A stretch of 42,963 nt of DNA from JBAVQS01 sp049694275 (GTDB taxonomy: Bacteria; Chloroflexota; Anaerolineae; UBA4142; SHND01), in NCBI GenBank assembly GCA_049694275.1, contig JBAVQS010000262.1, forward strand, positions 1-42,963. Reading direction: 5' to 3'. Each line of letters begins with the position of its first letter. Within the stretch, counting starts at the first letter, position 1. The notes beneath the pieces were generated by a model. The model was not told the DNA's origin. It was given only the letters and a program-made list of their open reading frames with translations, and ran no database searches. Positions 25,301 to 33,470 of this stretch are shown here, piece after piece. A program made the position numbers and the translations under genes.

Positions 25301-25942
25301 GCCGACGAAGAGATCGGGCGGGCAAGCCTGGAGGTCGAGCAGGGGACGCAGGGGGCGGAAGGACGGCTGGCGCAGGCCGAGACGCGCCACGCCGAGCTCA
25401 TGGCGCGACGCGAGCGGCGGCGGCAAGAGTTAGAGCGCCAAAAATCCCTTACCCTGCAGGCGGTCGAACGGATTACTTCGGTGATGGTGCTGCCACATCC
25501 CGAGCGCGCAGCCCCGGAGGTCCAGCGCCTGCGCCCGGACGCCGAGACCGAAGCCATCGCGATGCGCGTCGTGATGGAATACGAGCAAGCGCAGGGGCGG
25601 CAGGTGTATGACGTGCACGAAAAGAACCTGGGCTATGATGTGACGAGCCTCGACCTGAGCTCGGGCGAGCTGCGGCTGATCGAGATCAAAGGACTCTCCG
25701 CCGAATCCGGCACGATCCTGCTGACGCCCAACGAGCGCCGCGTGGCGGAAGACCGTCGCGACTGTTACTGGCTCTATATCGTCACGAACTGCCACCGAAC
25801 GCCCACATTGCAAGAGCCGGTCCGCGACCCGGCGCATTTCCCCTGGCACGAGGTCGTCAAGGTCCAGCATTATTGGCTCCAGGTGGATGCGATGACGAAA
25901 CCGATGCAGGTGCGCGAGCCGCCGGCGGAATACACCGGGTAA
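22376..25942 (+). CDS. SNF2-family helicase with C-terminal DUF3883 (helicase of an Hma-like defence locus)
   Basis: An 1188-residue SF2 translocase: DDAGAGKT (127-134), DEAH (227-230), LTATPHKG (260-267), then the helicase C half with ILVATEAAGEGINL (about 555-568) and NRLEQRMGRIHRYGQ (about 583-597). Residues about 1070-1188 are DUF3883, with YDVTSLDLSSGELRLIEIKG resembling a PD-(D/E)xK-like core. Residues about 869-929 are foreign: an in-frame dispersed repeat including three 14-residue copies (GEGENTPHGPFSLQ type). The helicase is encoded with a DUF1156 methylase and a DUF499 ATPase downstream, the combination catalogued as a helicase-methylase-ATPase candidate defence system; a similar helicase type also serves as DrmD in DISARM. 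Confidence 0.9.
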   Translation: MSTLPLRPGQILRGPLFNEPMRVETVRAAGRETWAVGLVGLQSERFRSVTLTPRDLETLTILDTASTFDGDGKLLRLGLQAYTLGIAYEFDPYFGLSISRVDPLPHQLAAVYDHLLKLARVRFLLADDAGAGKTVMAGLLIRELKLRGLLERILVVCPANLAFQWQRELKDKFDEKFIVMKGGDIRDQFGVNQWLEQKQIITSLDLAKRDDILPGIRQAHWDLVIVDEAHRMSWTPPSRKTSRYALGELLRDTTDHYLLLTATPHKGDPENFRLFLQLLDPDAFADVRSIHEAIDRRRAPFYLRRTKEAMVYFPERQPDGTWTAKKIFTKRIPTTCEFQIDGAEFELYRAVTRFVKQQSARAAAQGDDPRARAVGFLMSLYQRRLASSTYSLRHSLDNRARRLEEGLKRAHEIAREAPPDLPDPEELEEMEDSERERLEGILEAVSLSHNADQVRQEIAELRRLAGDAHAVEEHEAKLTRLKELMQTQGFYADPQQRLLIFTEFRDTLDYLVRCLKEWNFKVGAIHGGMRPGSRDEPGTRLYVEQQFRDGDIQILVATEAAGEGINLQCCHILFNYDIPWNPNRLEQRMGRIHRYGQPFDCLIFNFVAGNTIEGHVLNRLLEKLQEIRNALDDDAVFNVVGEVLPAAQIERVLRDYYSGKLGDADLEDRLLRNVDEGQFRAICQNALEGLATKKLNLEMLIERRARAQERRVVPETIARFIVDAADYVHLALKPVAALPHTFEPGRIPNALRRYEGEANWKFPPVAVKYPRCSTDRETAEKHNLEWVTPGHPLFESLRRHTLDLAHDAFGKGAGFYSLQHEAPARIDFYRARVVDGLGQVTHERLFAVELCANAEPRLCEPTILGNMTPALTPNPLSRIAGEGENAPHGPFALRGEGENTPHGPFSLQGEGENTPHGPFSLQGEGAEVANAPEAHDWLNANALLPFLEEVRTERLTEIERIGEHVELSLTELLNKADEEIGRASLEVEQGTQGAEGRLAQAETRHAELMARRERRRQELERQKSLTLQAVERITSVMVLPHPERAAPEVQRLRPDAETEAIAMRVVMEYEQAQGRQVYDVHEKNLGYDVTSLDLSSGELRLIEIKGLSAESGTILLTPNERRVAEDRRDCYWLYIVTNCHRTPTLQEPVRDPAHFPWHEVVKVQHYWLQVDAMTKPMQVREPPAEYTG
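25016..25151 (+). repeat. Three 42-bp tandem repeats inside the helicase gene
   Basis: Units at 25016-25057, 25058-25099 and 25100-25141, plus ten bases of a fourth. The second and third are identical; the first differs at a few bases. Each encodes 14 residues in frame. The flanks (from about 24979: CTCACCCCCAACCCCCTCTC; to about 25160) are of the common CTCACCCCC...GGAGAGGGG dispersed-repeat type, so a mobile repeat entered the ORF and then expanded in multiples of three. Confidence 0.9.
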
Positions 25943-25969
25943 TCGCGTTAGGGGTGCGGCTACGCGGGA

Positions 25970-26109
25970 TTCGTGATTTCGTTGGCGAACGCGCCGTGTC
26001 TCAGCAAATGGAATTTGCCGCCTGAACGTGAAAGGTCGCCTCAGCGACCGAGAAATGGGGGGGGGACGGATTCCGCCTTGTTCCAGTCGCTGAGGCGACT
26101 TGCTTTTTT
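25970..26109. repeat. Composite hairpin repeat, with possible terminator at its end
   Basis: This 245-base gap after the helicase has no gene. It holds GCAAATGGAATTTGC, GGTCGCCTCAGCGACC and AGTCGCTGAGGCGACT hairpins; the last two are inverted copies of each other around a G9 run. The final hairpin (26085-26100) is followed by TGCTTTTTT (26101-26109), so it could terminate the helicase transcript. AGAGATTTCGAATCTCT follows at about 26115. Confidence 0.6.
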
Positions 26110-26187
26110 CAGACAGAGATTTCGAATCTCTGGCCCTCTGGCCCGGATAGCTCAAGATGATGTATAATGTGATGTATAGGGGGATTT

Positions 26188-26484
26188 ATGACACAGATGG
26201 TGCGCAAGCAGATTTATATTCCCAGGCAACAAGAGGCGCGGCTCAAGCGCCTGGCCAAAGCGCGCGGGGTCAGCGAGGCTGAGATTATCCGGCAGGCGCT
26301 GGATCGACAGTTGAGCGGCGGCGCGTCCCAACCCTTTCAACCCGATCCCAAGGCGTGGGAAGAGGCGCGCCAATTCATGCGGGAACTCGTGGCGCAAGGC
26401 CCTTTACCCAATCGCCGCCGTCAATGGACGCGTGACGAATTGTACGAGGAGCGTCTGAGCCGCTATGGCCGAGATTCTCATTGA
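26188..26484 (+). CDS. Ribbon-helix-helix antitoxin (VapB-like)
   Basis: A 98-residue protein with an N-terminal CopG-type ribbon-helix-helix: QIYIPRQQEARLKRLAKARG then VSEAEIIRQALDRQL. The rest is a charged toxin-binding region. AGGGGGATTT precedes the ATG, and TATAAT (26163-26168) is a likely -10. It overlaps the downstream PIN toxin by 20 bases. The pair sits between the helicase and methylase of the defence locus, a typical place for toxin-antitoxin insertion. Confidence 0.85.
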   Translation: MTQMVRKQIYIPRQQEARLKRLAKARGVSEAEIIRQALDRQLSGGASQPFQPDPKAWEEARQFMRELVAQGPLPNRRRQWTRDELYEERLSRYGRDSH

Positions 26485-26911
26485 TACCAATGTGTTCGTA
26501 TATGCTTACGACCGCGGCGAAATTGACAAGCAAGCGCAGGCCGGACAAGTGCTCGATTACCTGTATGCCACAGGCGCGGGGCGGTTGAGTGCGCAAGTTC
26601 TTGCCGAGTTTTTTCGCGCAACGACCAAGGGGGTCGCGCCCATCCTAACGACCGTGCAAGCGCGAGCGCAGGTGGAAAAGCTGGCGCGCACCTGGCGCAT
26701 CCTGGACCTGACGCCACAAATCATCCTCGAAGCGACGCGTGGTGTGTGCGATCATCAATTATCCTACTGGGACGCCCAAATTTGGGCGACCGCCCGGCTC
26801 TATCAAATTCCCGTCATCTTGAGCGAGGATTTTTCCTCCGGGCGTGTCCTGGAAGGCGTGCGCTTTGTCAACCCCTTCGCCGCCGATTTTGTGGTTGCGG
26901 ATTGGGCGTAG
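26465..26911 (+). CDS. vapC: VapC-type PIN-domain toxin
   Basis: A 148-residue PIN-domain RNase: Asp7 in EILIDTNVFVYAYD, Glu in VLAEFFRA, then SYWDAQIWATA and VILSEDFSSG provide the acidic site. It starts within the antitoxin gene (20-base overlap), indicating translational coupling. A half copy of the GTAGGGGC repeat follows the stop (26909-26920). Confidence 0.9.
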   Translation: MAEILIDTNVFVYAYDRGEIDKQAQAGQVLDYLYATGAGRLSAQVLAEFFRATTKGVAPILTTVQARAQVEKLARTWRILDLTPQIILEATRGVCDHQLSYWDAQIWATARLYQIPVILSEDFSSGRVLEGVRFVNPFAADFVVADWA

Positions 26912-27035
26912 GGGCAAGAAGCGTAGCGATTCTTCTTAGTCCCACAATCTCAATCGAGATACCAAAAACTCAAGAGCTACTATCTGGTTATCCGTTTTGA
27001 ATCCGTTGACGCCCATTCCGTTGACACCCAATAAT

Positions 27036-30000
27036 ATGATCCCCCAATCCTGCAAGCGTCTCGCCGAAGTCGACTTTCCCATCGCGGAGGTCAGCAAGCA
27101 CGCGGCGCGCGAAAAATCCATCCGCCACGGCCACCCCTCCACCCTCCATCTCTGGTGGGCGCGGCGTCCCCTCGCCGCCTGCCGCGCCATGCTCATGGCC
27201 CTCCTCCTCCCCGACCCCTGCGACCCACTCTGCCCGCCCGAGTTCAAGACCGAGGCGCGGCGCATCCTGCTCGACAAGCACGGGCGTCCGAGCGGCTGGG
27301 ATGCGACGACGGCTACGGACCTTGGCCTCCGTCAGGTCCTCCTCCAGTTCATCGGCGATTTTGCGAATTGGGATGTCGCGACAGACAAGGACTATCTCGC
27401 GGCGGCGCGGGGCCTGGTCAAGGCGGCGCACCCCGAAGAGACCCCGCTCGTCGTGGACCCGTTCGCCGGGGGCGGCTCGATCCCCCTCGAAGCGCTCCGG
27501 CTTGGCTGTGATGCGTTTGCCAGCGACCTGAACCCGGTGGCGTGCCTCATCGAAAAGGTGATGCTGGAGGATATCCCGCGCTCTGGGCCGGAACTGGCAG
27601 ACGAGCTGCGGCGCGTGGGAGCCGAGATCAAGGCGGCGGCGGAAAAGGAGCTGGCCGAGTTTTACCCGCCCGACCCGGATGGGGCGCGGCCGATTGCTTA
27701 TTTATGGGCGCGCACGATCAAATGCGATAACTGCGGGGCTGAGATTCCGCTCATGCGCTCGTTCTGGTTGAGCAAAAAAACGGGGCGCAAGCGCGCACTG
27801 CGGTATCAGATCATTCGCAAAAGGGGCGAGATACCAACAATTGAATTCGAGATTTTCAATCCGACGAAAGAAACTGAGGTCCCCCAAGCTACTGTAAGTC
27901 GGGCCAAAGCGACATGCGCGTGTTGCCATGTGACAACATTTCCTGACCGTGTGCGGGCGCAACTACGCGAACAGCATGGCGGGGCAGACGTGATTTTTGA
28001 TGCGAATGGCAAGCGGCGAGGCGGCGCGTTCCTTTTGGCGGTAGTGTTGCTTATAGACAAAGAAACAGGGAGGCACTATCGTCTGCCTACGCAAGATGAC
28101 TATCAAGCAATATGGAAGGCAACGAGGCGTCTGCAGAAAGTCGCACAGATCAAATTGTCAAACAACTCGAGTGCTATACCTGATGAGCCAACTCCAGTTG
28201 GGGGCGGCTCCGGCGCAGGACGTGCATTCTCGGTAAGAAACTATGGCATGATGACATTTCGGGATCTATTTACAGCAAGACAAAATCTTTCCCTTTTCAC
28301 CTTTAGCAAGAAGATTGCAGGTCTTCAGAGTAGACGCCACACAATCGCACTGGCTCTTGGTAAATTGGTTGACCTCGCAAATGTGATATGTCCATGGGAA
28401 CCTAACGCTGAGTGCCCAAGAAATATTCTGTCTCTCGGGCGGATCAAGACAGCATGGGATTTTGCAGAAGGAGTCCCCATATCTGAATCAAGTGGGAGTT
28501 TTACAACTTGTGTCGATAACCTGGTAAATGGCGTAATCGCGACAAGAGGCATCGAGAAAACATCATCACCGGAGATTGCTCCTGCGCAGCAATCTCCTCT
28601 ACCAACTGATTCAGCGAGCATTTGGTTTACCGATCCTCCCTATTATGACGCCATCCCTTATTCCGACTTGTCGGATATGTTCTTCGTTTGGTATAAACGC
28701 GCCTTGCCTGACATGCTCCTCTTCAAGGACCCGCTTGATCCAAACAATCCGTTAACACCAAAAGCACTGGAGGCTATTGAAGACGAAGGGCGAACAATTG
28801 GAGGTAATGTCAAAGATAAGGAATTCTTTGAAAAGACAATGACCGTCGCCTTTGGGGAAGGGCATCGTATATTACACGATGATGGGGTAGGCTGTGTTGT
28901 CTTTGCTCATAAGACTACTGAGGGATGGGAGGCATTGCTAGGTGGCATGATTAGAGGAAGCTTTGTCATAACTGGTTCTTGGCCGATAGCAACAGAACAA
29001 GCTTATCGCTTGCGCGCCCGCGATTCTGCCGCCCTTGCCACCAGCGTCCACCTCGTCTGCCGCCCGCGGCCGGCTGATGCGCCCATCGGCGATTGGAGCG
29101 ACGTGCTGCGCGAGTTGCCTAAGCGCGTCAGCGAATGGATGGAGCGCCTGCAAGCGGAAGGGGTGCGCGGCGCGGACCTCGTCTTTGCCTGCATCGGCCC
29201 CGCCCTCGAAGTCTATTCCCGCTACTCGAAGGTGGTGGACGCCGAAGACCGCGAAATCCCGCTCGGCGGCGACCCGGAAGCTAAAGAGCCGTACCAGCGC
29301 GGCTTTCTCGCCTATGTTTGGGAAACGGTCGGCCGCGCGGCGCTGGAGCAGGTGCTCGGCTCGGCGGAGGCGCATTCCCGGGACGGCGCGGCTGGCGCGC
29401 TCGAAGAGGATTCGCGGCTCACCGCGCTCTTTCTGTGGACCCTGCAAAGCACGGAGAAGAGTGGACCGTTGGTGGTGGACAGTGGTCAGAAGAAGGACGA
29501 GGAAGAGACGGAAGAGGCGGCGGATGAGGGGGACGAGGACGAGGATGCCCCGCGCAAAAAGGCCAAAGGCTTTTCCCTTGTCTATGATGTCGCGCGGCGG
29601 TTTGCCCAGCCCCTCGGCATCCACCTGCAGGATTGGGAAGGGCGGATTATCGAGACCGACAAGGGGGTGGTGCGGCTCTTGCCGGTGACGGAGCGCGCCG
29701 CGCAGCTTTTCGGCGAGGAGGGGGCCGAGGCGGTCGCCGCCGATCTGGAAGAGCGGCAGGCCAGCGGCAAGGCGTTCAACTATACCCTGTTCCCCGACGA
29801 GCAAGCGCCCGCCCCGCGCATCAAGGGGCGCGGGGGCCGCCGCCAGGGGAGCGGCGCAAACGTGCCGGATGAGGCGCTGCAAGCCCGCCGCGAGGCGACC
29901 ACGCTCGACCGCGTTCACGCCGCCATGCTCTTGCAAAAGAGCGGGCGGACAAATGCCCTGCGTGCGCTGCTGCAAGCCGAGACCGACCGCGGCCCCGGCT

Positions 30001-30095
30001 TTCTCCGCCTCGCCAACTCGCTCTCGGCCCTCTATCCGCGTGAGAGCGAAGAAAAGCGGCTGCTCGACGCGATGCTGCTGGCTTTACCGAGGTAG
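27036..30095 (+). CDS. DUF1156 adenine-specific DNA methyltransferase (Hma-like locus)
   Basis: A 1019-residue methylase. The DUF1156 N-terminus is present (EVSKHAAREKSIRHGHPSTL, HLWWARRPLAACRA), then SAM-binding VDPFAGGGSIPLEA (about 140-153), Cys clusters (CDNC 230-233; CACC 294-297) that may bind zinc, and the catalytic DPPY (533-536; TDPPYYDAIPYSDL). A strongly acidic linker (DEEETEEAADEGDEDED) precedes the C-terminal region. From about 27830 to 28990 (residues ~265-651) the DNA is distinctly AT-richer with ATA, AGA and CTA codons, unlike both flanks, suggesting the recognition/catalytic middle was exchanged. The ATG at 27036 is preferred over a TTG at 26997; no ribosome site is clear. 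It would mark host DNA or act in DNA recognition. Confidence 0.9.
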   Translation: MIPQSCKRLAEVDFPIAEVSKHAAREKSIRHGHPSTLHLWWARRPLAACRAMLMALLLPDPCDPLCPPEFKTEARRILLDKHGRPSGWDATTATDLGLRQVLLQFIGDFANWDVATDKDYLAAARGLVKAAHPEETPLVVDPFAGGGSIPLEALRLGCDAFASDLNPVACLIEKVMLEDIPRSGPELADELRRVGAEIKAAAEKELAEFYPPDPDGARPIAYLWARTIKCDNCGAEIPLMRSFWLSKKTGRKRALRYQIIRKRGEIPTIEFEIFNPTKETEVPQATVSRAKATCACCHVTTFPDRVRAQLREQHGGADVIFDANGKRRGGAFLLAVVLLIDKETGRHYRLPTQDDYQAIWKATRRLQKVAQIKLSNNSSAIPDEPTPVGGGSGAGRAFSVRNYGMMTFRDLFTARQNLSLFTFSKKIAGLQSRRHTIALALGKLVDLANVICPWEPNAECPRNILSLGRIKTAWDFAEGVPISESSGSFTTCVDNLVNGVIATRGIEKTSSPEIAPAQQSPLPTDSASIWFTDPPYYDAIPYSDLSDMFFVWYKRALPDMLLFKDPLDPNNPLTPKALEAIEDEGRTIGGNVKDKEFFEKTMTVAFGEGHRILHDDGVGCVVFAHKTTEGWEALLGGMIRGSFVITGSWPIATEQAYRLRARDSAALATSVHLVCRPRPADAPIGDWSDVLRELPKRVSEWMERLQAEGVRGADLVFACIGPALEVYSRYSKVVDAEDREIPLGGDPEAKEPYQRGFLAYVWETVGRAALEQVLGSAEAHSRDGAAGALEEDSRLTALFLWTLQSTEKSGPLVVDSGQKKDEEETEEAADEGDEDEDAPRKKAKGFSLVYDVARRFAQPLGIHLQDWEGRIIETDKGVVRLLPVTERAAQLFGEEGAEAVAADLEERQASGKAFNYTLFPDEQAPAPRIKGRGGRRQGSGANVPDEALQARREATTLDRVHAAMLLQKSGRTNALRALLQAETDRGPGFLRLANSLSALYPRESEEKRLLDAMLLALPR

Positions 30096-30235
30096 ACCGC
30101 CGAATCAAGACCGCCGAATGAATTCGGCGTCTCAACAAGGTGGAAATCCGATGAATCGGATTGAGGGCAATCGGTTTAAACCGATTTTCGCCTGCTCAGC
30201 CGTCGAATTCATTCGACGGTCTGCCACGTAGCGCA
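30096..30235. repeat. Cluster of small palindromes between methylase and small gene
   Basis: Nested inverted repeats: CCGAATGAATTCGG, ATCCGATGAATCGGAT, AATCGGTTTAAACCGATT and GTCGAATTCATTCGAC. Dispersed non-coding repeat. Its right part supplies the last codons of the small minus-strand gene ending at 30196. Confidence 0.7.
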
Positions 30236-30420
30236 CGCGCCGGGCGTTTAATGATCGCAACAGGCTTCCGGTGTCCATAGCGAATCAGCATCTCCTTGAT
30301 CTCGTTCGACCGTTGGACCATCTTGGCAAAGAGCTCGCTCGTCGTGAATGACGCCATATAGTCGAGCTCGAATTCTAGCTCGCGTTTCGCGTCGTGTCGT
30401 CCCAATTTCAAAATCGGCAT
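30196..30420 (-). CDS. Small conserved-looking protein, intact copy of a duplicated gene
   Basis: A 74-residue basic protein starting MPILKLGRHDAKRELEFELD, with FTTSELFAKMVQRSNEIKEM and GHRKPVAIIKRP. I do not recognise a named family. Proteins of this shape are found as short hypotheticals. The last residues (RGRPSNEFDG) come from a palindromic repeat, so the ancestral end has probably been replaced. An extended -10 (TGC-TATAAT, 30444-30439) precedes it. A second copy at 34281-34412 matches 116 of 129 coding bases but has a TAG at codon 21. It is divergent from the DUF499 gene 50 bases away. Confidence 0.6.
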   Translation of the reverse strand: MPILKLGRHDAKRELEFELDYMASFTTSELFAKMVQRSNEIKEMLIRYGHRKPVAIIKRPARALRGRPSNEFDG

Positions 30421-30470
30421 GGCTGCTTTCTCACAACGATTATAGCATATCTACCATTTGAGGAGTCTGC

Positions 30471-33326
30471 ATGGACCTCGAACCCTGGTATAAAACCGTT
30501 GTCCCCCGCAAAGAAGTGCGCGAAGGGCGGTCGTTCAATCCCGACGAGTTTGCGATTGCGCTGGAGCAGGTCGTCACGGGGAACGCGCCCGAGGATTATC
30601 GCGACCCGGCGAAATTCTTTTCCCGCACCTGCTTTACCCGCGCTCTCCGTGAGCACACCGGCATGGTCCTCCGCCGCCTCGCCGGCGAGACGGTCAACAC
30701 CGCGCCGGTCCTGACCCTCATCACCCAATTCGGCGGCGGCAAGACGCACACCCTCGCTGCGCTCTATCATCTCGTCAAGAGCGCCGATCAGGCCGCGAGC
30801 TTCGACGGCGTGCCCGAGTTGTTGCAGGCGGCCGGGCTCGCCGCTGCGCCGCACGCCCGCGTCGCCGTCTTTGTCGGCAATGCCTGGGACCCGCAGCCGG
30901 GGCATGAGAATCCGTGGATCGACGTGGCGCGCCAGTTGGCCGGGGATGAAGGGGTGGCCGCCCTGGGGTTGGAGGCGCAGACCACGCCGCCGGGGACTGA
31001 GGCGCTGGGCAAGTTGTTCCAGGCTGCGGGCGGTTCCGTCCTCATCCTCTTTGACGAAGTGCTCAACCTCCTCAATCGCTATCGCAAGCTCGCCGAGCCG
31101 TTCCACGCCTATATCCAGAATCTGACCGTCGCCATGACCGAAACGAAATGCGGCGCGCTCGTCATCAGCCTGCCGCGCAGCCAGACGGAGATGACCGATT
31201 GGGACAGCCAGTGGCAGGACAAGATTACCAAGGTCGTGCGCCGCGTTGCCAAGGACCTGATCGCGAACGACGAGGCCGAGATCGGCGAGGTTGTGCGGCG
31301 ACGCCTGTTCGAGGACCTGGGGGATGAGCGCAAGCGGAAAAAGGCCGCCCGCGCCTTTGCCGATTGGGCGTTCGAGCACCGCGCCCAGCTCCCGCCCGAA
31401 TGGACCGCCGTCGATACGGCGACGACCGAGGCCAAGTCGCGCGAATATTTGCAGAGCCGGTTCGAGGCCTGCTATCCCTTTCATCCCGCCACCCTCTCGG
31501 TCTTTCAGCGCAAGTGGAGCGCGCTGCCGCAGTATCAACAGACGCGCGGCACGCTGGCGATGCTTGCCCAGTGGATTTCGTGGGCTTATAAGGATGGATT
31601 CATGCACGCCCGCCGCGAGCCCCTGATCACCCTGGGATCAGCCCCGCTCGACCAGCCCGATTTTCGCAGTATGGTGCTGGGGCAGTTGGGCGAGCCCAAG
31701 CTCCTCCCCGCCATCGAAGCGGACATTGCCGGGCCGCAGTCGCACGCGCGGGCGCTCGACGCGGACACCAAAGGACAGCTCAAGGATATTCACCGCCGCG
31801 TCGGCAGCGCCATCCTGTTCGAGTCCTCGGGCGGCCAGTCCGACAAGGTCGCGCATCTGCCCGAGCTCCGTTTCGCGCTCGGCGAGCCGGACCTGGACAC
31901 TACTTCCATCGATACCACCGCGCTCACGCTCGAATCCAAAGCCTATTTCATCCGCAAGGTGGGTACGGACGGTTTTCGCATCCATCACCAGGCGACCCTC
32001 AAAAAGGTGGTCAACGACCGCCGCGCCTCGCTCGATTACGACAACGAGGTCAAGCCAACAGTCAAGAAACTGACGCAGGCGCAGTTCGACAAGGGGCGGA
32101 CCATCGCCTGGGCGCCCTTTCCGCGGGATAGCGGCGAGGTGCCGGATTCGCCCCGGCTGACCCTCGTCGTGCTCGATCCGGCGCTCGAATGGGGTGACAG
32201 CAGCCTGCGCACACAGATTGCGGAATGGACCCGGCAGCGCGGCGCGGGCAACCGCCTCTATCCCGGCGCGCTCGTCTGGTGCGTCAAGAAGCCGGGCCGC
32301 GAGCTCCGCGACAAAGTGGAGGATTGGCTGGCTTGGCGGCGCGTCAAAAAGGAGCTCGACGAAGGGACACTCGGCGGCGACTATTCGCCGGCGGAAAAGA
32401 ACGATGTGCAGAACCAGGCGCGCGACGCCGAGCGCGAGGCCGAAGAGGAGGTGTGGGCGAGCTATCGCTTTATCGTCCTCTCCGACCACGCGCAAGCAGA
32501 TGGGTTACAGGCCATCGACCTGGGCGCGGGCCACTCGGGGCACGGCGAAACGCTGTGCGGACGGGTCATTGCCGCGCTCAAATCGAATGCGCTCCTGAAC
32601 GAATCGCCCGGCGCAGGCTATTTGGAGCGCCGCTGGCCGCCAGCGTTCAAGGAGACCGGCGCGTGGCCGCTCATCAGCCTGCGCCAGGCCTTTCTCACCG
32701 GCGCGCTCGACCGCTTGCTCGACCCCGACGCCTATCTGCGCGCCAAGATTCCCGAGTTCGTCGAGCGCGGCGATTTCGGTCTTGCCTCCGGGCAAAAGGG
32801 GGACGGAACGTACGAGCGGGTCTGGTTCAAAGAGATGTTCTCGCCCGATGAGATCGCGTTCGAGGCGGATGTCTATCTGTTGAAAAAGGCCAACGCACAG
32901 ACGCTCAAGAGCGGCGCGGGGAAACCGGGAGACAAGGAAACAGGGAGACAGGGAGATGGGGAAACAGGGAAACTGGCAGAAGAAGAATCAGGGACGAGGA
33001 GACATGAAGCAGGCGGCCAATCGCTCGAATCTCCCAATTCCCAATCCAGCCAAGAGGCGTCCGGGGCCGCAATCCGCAATCCACAACCCGCAATTTCGCA
33101 GCCGCAGGTGCACCAGCTCCGTCTCTGGGGCGAGGTCCCGCCCGAGATATGGAACCGCCTGGGCACCCGGCTCGTGCCGAAACTCCGCAGCAGTCAGGAC
33201 TTGAAGGTCGAGGTTGCTTTTTCCGTCAACGTCAGCGCCGACGCCTCCCCCAATCTCATCGCCGAGCTCAAGCAGATCCTCGACGACCTGGGGCTCGCGG
33301 ACAAGGTACGGATCGAGGAGAGATAG
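30471..33326 (+). CDS. DUF499-family ATPase (Hma-like locus)
   Basis: A 951-residue P-loop ATPase of the DUF499 family: Walker A FGGGKTHT (87-94) in LITQFGGGKTHTLAALYHL, Walker B VLILFDEV (190-197), then the family's large C-terminal part. DUF499 ATPases occur beside DUF1156 methylases and helicases in defence islands and are thought to couple recognition to action on foreign DNA. GAGGAGTCTGC precedes the ATG. Residues about 815-880 are a low-complexity insertion (GDKETGRQGDGETG, then Ser/Gln-rich, then AIRNPQPAI) derived from in-frame dispersed repeats. A fragment matching its first ~25 codons recurs at 35287. Confidence 0.9.
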   Translation: MDLEPWYKTVVPRKEVREGRSFNPDEFAIALEQVVTGNAPEDYRDPAKFFSRTCFTRALREHTGMVLRRLAGETVNTAPVLTLITQFGGGKTHTLAALYHLVKSADQAASFDGVPELLQAAGLAAAPHARVAVFVGNAWDPQPGHENPWIDVARQLAGDEGVAALGLEAQTTPPGTEALGKLFQAAGGSVLILFDEVLNLLNRYRKLAEPFHAYIQNLTVAMTETKCGALVISLPRSQTEMTDWDSQWQDKITKVVRRVAKDLIANDEAEIGEVVRRRLFEDLGDERKRKKAARAFADWAFEHRAQLPPEWTAVDTATTEAKSREYLQSRFEACYPFHPATLSVFQRKWSALPQYQQTRGTLAMLAQWISWAYKDGFMHARREPLITLGSAPLDQPDFRSMVLGQLGEPKLLPAIEADIAGPQSHARALDADTKGQLKDIHRRVGSAILFESSGGQSDKVAHLPELRFALGEPDLDTTSIDTTALTLESKAYFIRKVGTDGFRIHHQATLKKVVNDRRASLDYDNEVKPTVKKLTQAQFDKGRTIAWAPFPRDSGEVPDSPRLTLVVLDPALEWGDSSLRTQIAEWTRQRGAGNRLYPGALVWCVKKPGRELRDKVEDWLAWRRVKKELDEGTLGGDYSPAEKNDVQNQARDAEREAEEEVWASYRFIVLSDHAQADGLQAIDLGAGHSGHGETLCGRVIAALKSNALLNESPGAGYLERRWPPAFKETGAWPLISLRQAFLTGALDRLLDPDAYLRAKIPEFVERGDFGLASGQKGDGTYERVWFKEMFSPDEIAFEADVYLLKKANAQTLKSGAGKPGDKETGRQGDGETGKLAEEESGTRRHEAGGQSLESPNSQSSQEASGAAIRNPQPAISQPQVHQLRLWGEVPPEIWNRLGTRLVPKLRSSQDLKVEVAFSVNVSADASPNLIAELKQILDDLGLADKVRIEER
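32914..33110 (+). repeat. In-frame dispersed-repeat insertion in the DUF499 gene
   Basis: Iterations of GGGAGACAAGGAAACA / GGGAGATGGGGAAACA-type purine-rich units (about 32927-32975), then a CCCAATTCCCAATCC and CCGCAATCCGCAATCC tract (about 33033-33095). Both are low-complexity repeats foreign to the surrounding codon pattern, yet leave the frame open. Confidence 0.75.
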
Positions 33327-33327
33327 G

Positions 33328-33445
33328 TTGTCACCCTGAGCGTGCGAAGGGTCTCGCGCGGCGTCCGGTCACCCTGAGTGCGCGAAGGGTCTCGCTCCCG
33401 CGAACGAGATGCTTCGCTCCGCAAAAGCGCTACGCTCAGCATGAC
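33328..33445. repeat. Dispersed repeat of the GTCACCCTGAGCG...CGAAGGGTCTC type
   Basis: Two direct copies of GTCACCCTGAG(C/T)G(T/C)GCGAAGGGTCTCGC (33329 and 33368), then GAACGAGATGCTTCGCTCCGC and CGCTACGCTCAGCATGAC, which is the inverted end of the same unit. Non-coding; separates the convergent DUF499 and hydrolase genes. Confidence 0.75.
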
Positions 33446-33470
33446 AGTCCGACTTGTGCAACAACCGTGT

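Noticed and set aside
22376..33326. DISARM, BREX or Pgl assignment for the defence genes
   Set aside because: No DrmA/DrmB/PLD protein is present for DISARM, and no PglZ or Lon-like protease for BREX/Pgl. The DUF499/DUF1156/SNF2 trio fits Hma better.
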